NCBI GenBank assembly: GCA_019347995.1
Contig: JAHWKH010000190.1
Span: 1-5,258, forward strand
DNA from: Gemmatimonadota bacterium
GTDB taxonomy: Bacteria > Gemmatimonadota > Gemmatimonadetes > Longimicrobiales > UBA6960
Reading direction: 5' to 3'
DNA: 5,258 bases
Below are positions 1 through 5,218 of the stretch, in pieces (within the stretch, counting starts at the first letter, position 1; each line of letters starts with the position of its first letter). The notes below the pieces were generated by a model, which saw only the letters and a list, made by a program, of their open reading frames with translations, was not told the origin of the DNA and did no database searches. A program made the translations under genes and the position numbers.

Positions 1-105
1 CGCCTTGGCGAGGCTCCGGGCGTAATCGAGCACCCTTCGTCGATCCTCTTCTCCCAAGCGCCCAAGCTCTTCGAGAAGATCATCCTTGATCGAACGCTTA
101 ATCAT
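1..105 (-). CDS. Small helical protein of unknown function, N-terminal part only
   Basis: An ATG at 105-103 opens a frame of 35 codons that continues past the left edge. The peptide begins MIKRSIKDDLLEELGRLGEE and goes on to a segment containing RRRVLDYARSLAKA. It is strongly charged and looks like two amphipathic helices. An AGGA stands 8 bases before the ATG, a reasonable ribosome site. The RVLDYARSLA style is common at the N-terminus of small hypothetical or antitoxin-like proteins such as DUF2281 relatives, but the part seen is too short to assign a family. It reads in the same direction as the DUF1572 gene and the recombinase, 377 bases beyond the former, and follows a CGTTAT hairpin site. 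I infer that it may be the cargo of a second cassette. It could also be an ordinary resident gene marking the end of the accessory region. Confidence 0.6.
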   Translation of the reverse strand, partial: MIKRSIKDDLLEELGRLGEEDRRRVLDYARSLAKA

Positions 106-482
106 GTGGCAGGTCCTATTCTGAGGCAGTCAGAGAGAAGATACCCCTGACTCGGTCCTGACGGCCACAAACGGGCGTGCTGCGGTGATTTCGCATAACG
201 AACGCATCTCCGTCCGTAATGCGAACCTGGGGTTCGGAGAAGATGCGCTTCGGGGGGTATGGGCGATGGAGTTCGGTAAAGCGCTCTCTGTGTGATTGTG
301 CGCCCATCGAATCTACGGCTCGCAGCGTTGCCGCAGGGAAGCGGAGGCAATGCCCGGCCGGCCCGGACGGCTGAGAGCTCCAGTTGCCCTCCGGCCGATC
401 GCGGCGAGTCCGCAAAGGGCGCCGATGCGAGCGCGTTACGGGGCCTCGTCTTCTGTCGCCGCTTGCCAGCTCATTTCGTATG
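106..482. other. Non-coding gap with several inverted repeats
   Basis: I see no convincing gene in these 377 bases. A 136-codon minus-strand open frame (116-526) crosses them, but it is Arg/Pro/Ser-rich, overlaps the end of the DUF1572 gene and resembles no family. The gap holds the cassette-site-like hairpin (194-261), a hairpin CGAACC/GGTTCG at 222-236 that competes with it, and a 6-bp pair AGTCAG/CTGACT (128-133 with 147-152) in the leader of the small gene. It also holds an imperfect 9-bp inverted repeat (342-350 with 384-393, one bulged base) around a GGCCGGCC palindrome (356-363). A copy of a 17-base motif that also occurs at the DUF1572 start lies at 428-444. Non-coding DNA this long and rich in dyads contrasts with the tightly packed respiratory operon. 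Confidence 0.6.
194..261 (-). repeat. attC-like imperfect hairpin ending in CGTTAT, copy 2
   Basis: On the plus strand the arm CGAACGCATCTCCG (199-212) pairs fully with 235-252, where bases 239-241 and 248 are extra and unpaired. This gives 14 base pairs around a 22-base loop. Just outside, CATA (194-197) can pair with TATG (258-261), so part of the CGTTAT core (195-200 on the minus strand) joins the base of the stem. A competing hairpin pairs 190-200 with 215-225 with one mismatch. Bases 195-226 align with 1042-1074 near the DUF1572 gene (14 of 18 identical in the first block), so the two are probably copies of one element. Integron attC sites are also imperfect hairpins with extrahelical bases on one arm and a GTTA core. 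This one is similar in plan but not a standard attC. It lies 89 bases before the small gene at the left edge. Confidence 0.45.
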
Positions 483-1007
483 TCACGGTCGAAATCCCAT
501 CGACCGGTTGTACTGATCAGTGCCACCAGGTGGTATGCTCAGGTACTCCCAGTCCCCACCTCGGAAGATCCGTCCGATGTAGGCCATCTGCCCAACGTGA
601 TACGACGTGTGTGCGAGGGATCGGTGCAGAGCCTCGATCACCTGAAGGGGCTCCCCACGAATGGAGACGACCCTCTCGAGATCCTCTTCGCCGAGTTCAT
701 CCAATGCGGACAGGAGCGCCGACCAGCCGTCCTCCCACTTCTCGACAACTTCAGACCGGCTGGCTCTCCGTTCGCCGAACTCTGATTCGCGGTCCCGCCA
801 CGGCTTCTCTCCATCAGTGGTCAGGAAGTCCGTGAACCGTGATTTGAGATTACCGCTGATGTGCCAAACGAGGGTCGCGATCGAGCTGACACCGGCGGAG
901 GGTGCTCGGCTCAGCTCACCCTCGTCAATCTGGTCCAGGACGCCTTCTCCAAGGCTCTTGTACCGCTTGAACTCGGCTATTGTGGAACGGAGGGCGGTTG
1001 AATTCAT
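483..1007 (-). CDS. DUF1572 protein, DinB/YfiT-like four-helix fold
   Basis: The protein of 174 residues matches the DUF1572 branch of the DinB superfamily along its whole length. Family hallmarks are the segments LVWHISGN, FTDFLTTDGEKPWRDR, LAHTSYHVGQMAYIGR and, near the end, GDWEYLSIP. The three histidines that bind a divalent metal in DinB-fold proteins are present: one in WHISGN and two in the AHTSYHVGQ segment. Some DinB relatives transfer low-molecular-weight thiols, but the substrate of DUF1572 proteins is not established. I chose the ATG at 1007-1005 because family members usually start MN...FKRYKSLGE. A GTG at 1028 would add seven residues. Neither start has a good ribosome site. The gene lies 142 bases past the recombinase stop, in the same direction, just after a CGTTAT hairpin, and its GC is lower than that of the respiratory genes. 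This fits cargo carried into the site. Function beyond the fold is unknown. Confidence 0.88.
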   Translation of the reverse strand: MNSTALRSTIAEFKRYKSLGEGVLDQIDEGELSRAPSAGVSSIATLVWHISGNLKSRFTDFLTTDGEKPWRDRESEFGERRASRSEVVEKWEDGWSALLSALDELGEEDLERVVSIRGEPLQVIEALHRSLAHTSYHVGQMAYIGRIFRGGDWEYLSIPPGGTDQYNRSMGFRP

Positions 1008-1035
1008 TGATCTGATCGCTCGCGTCACGGGGCGA

Positions 1036-1090
1036 ATGCAGATAACGCCCGCACTTCCGAATCGGAATGTGAGCGCAGAACTCCCTGCAT
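1036..1090 (-). repeat. attC-like imperfect hairpin with CGTTAT core, copy 1
   Basis: Two nested dyads make a compact 55-base structure. The outer arms are ATGCAG (1036-1041) and CTGCAT (1085-1090). Inside an internal loop, 1050-1060 pairs with 1062-1075: CGCAC and TTCCGA on the left are continuous, while the right arm has extra bases at 1068 and 1072-1073. CGTTAT (minus strand, 1047-1042) lies in the internal loop next to the outer stem. Bases 1042-1074 align with the hairpin at 195-226. As in that copy, the unpaired bases are all on the arm away from CGTTAT. It sits between the recombinase stop and the DUF1572 start, where a recombination site for a recombinase whose 3' end faces its cassettes would lie. 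Alternatively it could be a leader hairpin of the DUF1572 gene. Confidence 0.45.
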
Positions 1091-1109
1091 GCCACCTTCA
1101 CGCACTTCG

Positions 1110-1123
1110 GGCGCTTTCGCGCC
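1110..1123 (-). other. Small hairpin with GAAA tetraloop after the recombinase gene
   Basis: On the minus strand GGCGC-GAAA-GCGCC forms a perfect 5-bp stem closed by a GNRA tetraloop, 26 bases beyond the recombinase stop codon. There is no T-rich run after it, so it is at best a weak terminator or a pause or stability hairpin. The sequence just downstream (CGAAGTGCG) is repeated almost unchanged in the arm of the neighbouring CGTTAT hairpin (GGAAGTGCG). Confidence 0.3.
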
Positions 1124-1149
1124 GGGCCGCCGCGGGCCTCGGGATCCAG

Positions 1150-2322
1150 CTAGTGCGACTCCTCGGCCCGGCCTCCACCCTCCTCCATGTCCAACGGGCT
1201 CTTGATCCTCCGCAGCTCGCGATTCGACACGTGCGTGTAGATCTGCGTGGTCCTGGTGTTGGCGTGGCCGAGGAGCTCCTGGATGAAGCGAACGTCGGTT
1301 CCGGCCTCGAGCAGGTGGGTGGCGAAGCTGTGGCGGAGAGCGTGGACCGAGAAGCTCTTCTCCAATCCGGCTCTCTTGCGGGCGCGGTCCACCACCTTCT
1401 GCACCGAGCGGGTCGTGAGGTGACGCCCGGGGCGGGATCCGGGGAAGAGCCACTCCCCGGGATGGGCGCCTTCGAGGTAGGCCTCGACGGCCAGTTGCGC
1501 GGCATCGGCCAGTAGCGTGTACCGGTCCTTACCGCCCTTGCCGCTCTTCACGTGGATCAGGCCGCGCTCGAGGTCGAGGTCCTCCGGCCTCATGCGCACC
1601 ACCTCGCTCACACGCAGGCCGGCGGAGTACACCAGGGCGAGAATCGCCAGGTGCTTGGGATTCCTGAGCTCCGCCAGCAGCCGGCGTACCTCCCGCTGGC
1701 TCAGAACGGTGGGAAGGGTCTTCTTCTTCCTCGGACGCACCAGCGGCAGGTCCTCGACGTTTCGTTTCAGCACCATCTCGCAGAAGCGTCTCAGGGCGCT
1801 GACGAGCTGGTCGTGGTAGGGCCGCGAGATGCCGTGCTCGCGGGTCCGTCGGATCAGGTAGATCCGCAGGCGCTCGGCCAGGTTTCCCTGGCCGGTATCC
1901 GATTCCATGAACCGGCGCGCATGGCCGACATAGGCCCTACGGGTCCTCTCGCTGTATCCCCTCAGTCGGAGCTCGTCGTCGAAACGCTCCGACAGCAGTT
2001 CCGAGGCAGTTGGCTGCGGGCGACCTTCCGGTGGTCTCGCATCGGTGTCTCCCGGTTCGGGAGCCGACGGGTTCGGAGGTGCGTCGACGACCTTCCCATG
2101 CTTCGGCCGAGGATCTGGTTCTGCGGCAACCTCCACGCCGAGAGCCCTTCGTAACGCCGCCTCCACCGCAGGCGAGTCGGGGAATCTCCAGATCCGGCGT
2201 TCACGATCCCAACGTCCGCCGGAGATGCGACGCACACGGTCGATCAGCGGGGGATTCCAGGGGAACGCGACGTGGAGTTCCTTCGAAGCCGCGTTCCTTC
2301 GAATCGTCACTGAGGGTGGCAT
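1150..2322 (-). CDS. Tyrosine recombinase (XerC/D-type integrase) with extra N-terminal domain
   Basis: This 390-residue enzyme should cut and rejoin DNA through a tyrosine-DNA intermediate. The catalytic set is complete: R237 in SAGLRVSEV, K262 in GKGGKDR, H327 and R330 in HALRHSF, H353 in LGH and the nucleophile Y362 in QIYTH. Spacing R330-H353-Y362 is as in XerD. A SAM-like core-binding domain covers about 107-190 and the catalytic domain about 205-375. Residues 1-62 form an added domain with the segment GGRWDRERRIWRFPDS, reminiscent of HARP-like modules of DNA enzymes, followed by a Pro-rich linker (about 66-106). The protein ends near IKSPLD, echoing the SPLD tail of integron integrases, but their extra domain between the catalytic Lys and the HxxR box is absent. 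The ATG at 2322 is the only plausible start. It has no ribosome site and stands 2 bases after a CGTTAT motif, so translation may be leaderless or weak. Its 3' end faces the putative cassettes. Confidence 0.93.
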   Translation of the reverse strand: MPPSVTIRRNAASKELHVAFPWNPPLIDRVRRISGGRWDRERRIWRFPDSPAVEAALRRALGVEVAAEPDPRPKHGKVVDAPPNPSAPEPGDTDARPPEGRPQPTASELLSERFDDELRLRGYSERTRRAYVGHARRFMESDTGQGNLAERLRIYLIRRTREHGISRPYHDQLVSALRRFCEMVLKRNVEDLPLVRPRKKKTLPTVLSQREVRRLLAELRNPKHLAILALVYSAGLRVSEVVRMRPEDLDLERGLIHVKSGKGGKDRYTLLADAAQLAVEAYLEGAHPGEWLFPGSRPGRHLTTRSVQKVVDRARKRAGLEKSFSVHALRHSFATHLLEAGTDVRFIQELLGHANTRTTQIYTHVSNRELRRIKSPLDMEEGGGRAEESH

Positions 2323-2324
2323 AC

Positions 2325-2342
2325 ATAACGGTTCACTGAACC
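2325..2342 (-). repeat. CGTTAT motif next to a palindrome, before the recombinase
   Basis: The palindrome GGTTCA-C-TGAACC (2330-2342) has 6-bp arms and a single central base. On the minus strand it runs straight into CGTTAT (2330-2325), followed two bases later by the recombinase ATG. The motif and its orientation match the other two CGTTAT sites, but the palindrome itself does not align with them. It lies between the respiratory operon terminator and the recombinase, so it may mark the right boundary of the accessory region. It could equally be an operator for the recombinase gene. Confidence 0.35.
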
Positions 2343-2375
2343 ACCGGGCGACGAAATGGCCGAGTGGGAACGCAA

Positions 2376-2406
2376 GAGGGGCGCCTCCCCGCGGGAGACG
2401 CCCCTC
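2376..2406 (-). terminator. Strong hairpin terminator of the act operon
   Basis: Bases 2376-2389 pair with 2393-2406 over 14 positions around a 3-base loop (CGC on the plus strand). The single imperfect pair (2384 with 2398) is a G-U wobble in minus-strand RNA but a C-A mismatch in plus-strand RNA, so the hairpin is built to work on the minus strand. It starts 24 bases after the actF stop codon. The following minus-strand bases (CTTGCG) contain only a short T stretch, so it is not a classic poly-U terminator. Confidence 0.75.
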
Positions 2407-2430
2407 CAGGCTCAGTTCAGCTCCGCTACC

Positions 2431-3759
2431 CTACCAGCCCCTCCGCCCCGTCGGGCTCTCCGCGTGCCCGGCCGACGGCAGCGCCTTGCGCTCCAGCTCC
2501 ACCATCTCCGACGGGACGGGCGGCTGCCACACCTGGACGACCGGGAAGGTGGCCATGGCCCAGCGCACGCTCCACAGGAACGGGCCCAGGAACATGAGGG
2601 CCACCAGGGGATGCCACCACGGGAAGAGCGCGTTGCCTTCCTGGTGGAGCGACGGGGCGATGAGCATGTAGCGCTCGAGCCACAGGCCCAGCAGGATCAC
2701 GGTGGTGAACGTGGCCAGCAGGCCGGGCTTCATCTTGGCCTTGCGGCCGATCAGGCCGGCGAAGGGGATGACGAAGCAGAGCATCAGGGTGATGCCCGAC
2801 AGCACGCCCCACCCGCCTTCGGAGCGGTGGACCATCCAGGCCTGCTCCCAGGGCAGCTTTCCGTACCAGATGACGATGTACTGCGACCAGAACAGGTAGG
2901 CCCAGAACACGCAGAAGGCGAAGGCGAGCTTGCCGAGGTCGTGGCGCTGCTGCAGTCCCATCCAGTTGCGCCATCCGGCCTGGCGGGCCAGGAGGGCGGT
3001 GACCAGGGCGGTGGCGGCGATGCCTCCCCAGAAGGCCCCCATGAAGAACCAGCCGCCGAAGAGCGTGCTGAACCAGTGGGGCTCCAGGCTCATGGCCCAG
3101 TCGTAGACGAACACGCTCATGACGAACGCGAAGACCAGCACCAGGGCGGGAGCCATGGTGTTCATGCGCCTCCAGCTCCGCACCTCCTCCGCCTCCTGGC
3201 CGTTCCAGTCGCCCATGAAGCGGTCGCGCCAGCGGGCGCGGCGGTCGTCGGCCGCGGCGGCGGTGCCGGCGAGCTCCATGTCGGGGCGCACGGCGAGGTA
3301 CGCGAAGTACATGGCCATGCCGAACAGGACCAGGGCGCCCACGACGTTGCGGGTCACCAGGAAAGGGATGTTCAGCCACGCCTGCTTGGCCTGGACGATG
3401 GGATCGGTGGCCATGGCCTCGATCCACGGGAAATAGCCCTCGCGCAGCCCCAGCATGGGGAGCATGAACAGGAACGCGAAGGGCAGGAACGCGGCGAAGG
3501 CGACGCTGATGCGCTTCACCGACCAGTTCCAGCGCGCGCTCACGATCGTGGTGACCACGGCGAACATGACGGCGCCCATGGCGATGCTCATGAAGTAGAG
3601 CCAGTTCGCCACGTAGCTCACCCACGCGCTCCGGGCGTCGAGGGTCAGCGCCATCACGAAGGCGGCCAGCCCGACGACGAAGAACAGGCCGGGCACCAGC
3701 AGGCCCGGCTTGTCCAGGTAGCGGACCTCGATCTCGGCGGGAATGTGGATGTGGGCCAC
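2431..3759 (-). CDS. actF: Alternative Complex III subunit ActF, quinol:cytochrome c oxidoreductase membrane subunit
   Basis: ActF is one of two NrfD/PsrC-like membrane subunits of Alternative Complex III, which oxidises quinol in the membrane. ActC holds the better-supported quinol site, and ActF is thought to take part in the proton path. The 442 residues show about ten hydrophobic helices, near 19-39, 47-72, 84-104, 132-156, 203-223, 236-258, 276-300, 318-337, 346-366 and 383-402. Family segments include REGYFPWIE, VYDWAMSLEPHWFSTLFGGW and FWAYLFWSQYIVIWYGKLPW. The N-terminus (AEIEVRYLDKP) is short and polar, and the tail is charged and variable. The start is a GTG at 3759 with GGAGG 8 bases before it and only 3 bases after the actE stop, so the two are translated together. 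No terminal oxidase gene follows, and the operon ends here at a terminator. Confidence 0.95.
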   Translation of the reverse strand: MAHIHIPAEIEVRYLDKPGLLVPGLFFVVGLAAFVMALTLDARSAWVSYVANWLYFMSIAMGAVMFAVVTTIVSARWNWSVKRISVAFAAFLPFAFLFMLPMLGLREGYFPWIEAMATDPIVQAKQAWLNIPFLVTRNVVGALVLFGMAMYFAYLAVRPDMELAGTAAAADDRRARWRDRFMGDWNGQEAEEVRSWRRMNTMAPALVLVFAFVMSVFVYDWAMSLEPHWFSTLFGGWFFMGAFWGGIAATALVTALLARQAGWRNWMGLQQRHDLGKLAFAFCVFWAYLFWSQYIVIWYGKLPWEQAWMVHRSEGGWGVLSGITLMLCFVIPFAGLIGRKAKMKPGLLATFTTVILLGLWLERYMLIAPSLHQEGNALFPWWHPLVALMFLGPFLWSVRWAMATFPVVQVWQPPVPSEMVELERKALPSAGHAESPTGRRGW

Positions 3760-3762
3760 GGC

Positions 3763-4635
3763 TCAGCCCTCCCCGCCGGAGGTGGCGGCGTCCGGGGATC
3801 CGGCGGGTGTGGCGCCGGCGGTGCCCGAGCCCGCACCGGCGGTGTCGGAGCCGGTGGTGGCGCCGGTCGTATCGGCTCCGGCGCCTGCGGTATCGGAGCC
3901 GGGCGCCGCGCCCGCGGTATCCGCGGCGGCCGCACCGCCTCCGCCCTCCCCGCCGCCCGCGGCCCCCCCGCCCTGCGCCTGGAGCTGCCGCACGTAGTTC
4001 ACGATGTGCCAGCGGTCGTAGTGGCCGATGCGGTGGCCGTAGGACGGCATGAGGCCGCGGCCGATGCGGATCATGCCGTAGATGTAGCCGTCGGTGTAGT
4101 CCAGGGCCGCGCCGGTGGCGAGGTTGTACGCCCCCATGAGGGGCAGCTTGGGCAGGATGGGCGCCTGGTCGCTCATGCCGTTGGCGCCGTGGCAGACGGT
4201 GCAGTTGCGGTCGTACATCACCTGGCCCCGGGCCAGCGACGCTTCGTCGGCGGGCACGGGGTTGGTGAGACCGCTCACCTCGGGGGCACCGGGGGGCGCC
4301 ATCATGGCCAGCGTGAACGGCGCCAGGTCCTCGGCCATCCCCTCGGCCTGGCCCACCATCACCTGGCCCGGCGAGGCGGGAAAATTGGGCGAGGCGAACG
4401 GCACCGAGCCCTCGGCGGGCAGCAGAGGATTCTCGTAGGGATCGAACGAGGGGCTGTCGCGCATGCTGCGGCCGAAGATGGCGTGCATGACGTTGTCCAT
4501 CGGCGTGCACGCCGGCAGGAGCGTCACGGCCGCCACCAGGGCCGCGGTGCGCAGGCGGCATGGAATCCGCATCGCGCCGGGGCGCCGGCCGGCCTGCGCT
4601 GCGATGCGCCCCGCCTCCGTCCGCGGGCTAGCCAC
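3763..4635 (-). CDS. actE: Alternative Complex III subunit ActE, monohaem cytochrome c lipoprotein
   Basis: ActE carries one c-type haem on the outer face of Alternative Complex III and passes electrons onward. Counting from the GTG at 4635, the haem site is CTVCH (C145, C148, H149), with M196 in GLMPSYG the likely sixth ligand. DRWHIVNYVRQLQ (about 207-219) is the usual C-terminal helix. A lipoprotein signal runs from M22 to LLPAC with C43 as the lipidated residue, so the protein should be anchored in the membrane. The GTG has a strong GGAGG and overlaps actD by 8 bases. An ATG at 4572 would give a signal peptide of normal length but has no ribosome site, so the true start is open. Residues 222-290 are an unusual low-complexity tail of Gly, Ala, Thr, Ser and Asp with repeats like GSDTAGA. 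It has no known role and may be a flexible surface linker. Confidence 0.92.
   Translation of the reverse strand: MASPRTEAGRIAAQAGRRPGAMRIPCRLRTAALVAAVTLLPACTPMDNVMHAIFGRSMRDSPSFDPYENPLLPAEGSVPFASPNFPASPGQVMVGQAEGMAEDLAPFTLAMMAPPGAPEVSGLTNPVPADEASLARGQVMYDRNCTVCHGANGMSDQAPILPKLPLMGAYNLATGAALDYTDGYIYGMIRIGRGLMPSYGHRIGHYDRWHIVNYVRQLQAQGGGAAGGGEGGGGAAAADTAGAAPGSDTAGAGADTTGATTGSDTAGAGSGTAGATPAGSPDAATSGGEG
3768..3772 (-). promoter_or_regulatory. Ribosome binding site of actF
   Basis: GGAGG on the minus strand lies inside the last codons of actE, 8 bases before the GTG start of actF. It supports the GTG, as no ATG is available nearby. Confidence 0.7.
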
Positions 4636-5218
4636 GGGCCACCTCCGTGTCGCGCCCGTCCGTCAGCCGGGCGGGCTCGTGTCGCTGCAGGATGCGGCGC
4701 GCCTCGGCGGCCTCGCCGCCGCTGGCCGGCACGAAGATGCCGAAGCGGCCGCCCATGAACTCGGGGTCGTAGATGGCTTCGGCCTTCAACTGGGGGATCC
4801 GGCTGTTGATGAAGAGGCCGATGACCGTCGCGAGCGCGCCGAACAGGATCGTCAGCTCGAAGGCGATGACCACGTAGGCGGGAATCGAGACCATGGGCTT
4901 TCCGCCCGTGATGAGCGGCCAGTCCATGCTGGTGAAGATGGTGAACCCGAACCCGGTGGCGGCGCCTGTCAGGCCGCCCACCAGCGCCCACACGCGCACG
5001 GGGCTCTCGCCGTACCCCATGGCCTCCTCGATGTGGTGCTCGGGATAGGGCATGTAGGCCTTGAGCCCCTTGAACCCGGCCTTCCTCAGCTCGTGGATGG
5101 CCTCCACGGTCGAGTCCAGGTACTCGAAGGAGGCGAGCAGGCCGCCCGCCGCGCCGGGGGAGGGGGCGGGGTCGTTCCCGGGACCGACGGGAGGCGGGCT
5201 CGTCGTTCGATCAGCCAT
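4628..5218 (-). CDS. actD: Alternative Complex III subunit ActD (DUF3341)
   Basis: This 196-residue protein matches the DUF3341 family, the ActD subunit of Alternative Complex III. ActD binds the membrane part of the complex and has no cofactor. After a Pro/Gly-rich leader (1-25), residues 26-70 form the soluble start with the conserved segment GFKGLKAYMPYPEHHIEEAM. Two membrane helices follow, near 74-96 and 113-137, with GFGFTIFTSMDWPLITGGKP between them. Then comes a second soluble part with DPEFMGGRFGIFV. Length is typical, perhaps slightly long because of the N-terminal leader. The ATG at 5218 has GGAGG 6 bases before it and overlaps the end of the upstream frame, probably actC, by 8 bases. 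The actE start overlaps its own end in the same way. Order and spacing are those of the usual actC-D-E-F cluster. Confidence 0.95.
   Translation of the reverse strand: MADRTTSPPPVGPGNDPAPSPGAAGGLLASFEYLDSTVEAIHELRKAGFKGLKAYMPYPEHHIEEAMGYGESPVRVWALVGGLTGAATGFGFTIFTSMDWPLITGGKPMVSIPAYVVIAFELTILFGALATVIGLFINSRIPQLKAEAIYDPEFMGGRFGIFVPASGGEAAEARRILQRHEPARLTDGRDTEVARG
4642..4646 (-). promoter_or_regulatory. Ribosome binding site of actE (decides between two starts)
   Basis: GGAGG on the minus strand lies 6 bases before the GTG at 4635, inside actD. It favours that GTG over the ATG at 4572, although the lipoprotein signal peptide would be of usual length only from the ATG. Confidence 0.6.

Noticed and set aside
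1..482. CRISPR array, tRNA or rRNA in the left gap
   Set aside because: There are no regularly spaced repeats, no cloverleaf with a T-arm motif and no rRNA-like conserved segment.
116..526. Minus-strand open frame of 136 codons between the DUF1572 gene and the small gene
   Set aside because: It overlaps the 3' end of the DUF1572 gene and spans the hairpin site. It is Arg/Pro/Ser-rich with no recognisable fold or family.
1042..1075. A sigma70-like promoter for the DUF1572 gene using TTATCT as the -10 box
   Set aside because: The element 17 bases upstream (ATTCCG) is a poor -35 box. The same hexamer before the recombinase would place transcription start inside that gene, so a promoter does not explain all three sites.
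661..1515. Plus-strand open frame of 284 codons
   Set aside because: It lies antisense across the DUF1572 gene, the gap and the recombinase, and its Ser/Arg-rich composition looks like a shadow.
1150..2322. Calling the recombinase a true integron integrase (IntI)
   Set aside because: The additional domain that marks IntI is absent between the catalytic Lys and the HxxR box. Only the SPLD tail is similar, so the safe call is a Xer-type tyrosine recombinase.
2356..4758. Very long open frame of 800 codons on the plus strand, and a 711-codon frame on the minus strand (2426-4561)
   Set aside because: Both run through actF and actE, whose family matches are clear in another frame. Their peptides are His/Gly/Arg/Ala-rich without domains, as expected for shadow frames in GC-rich coding DNA.
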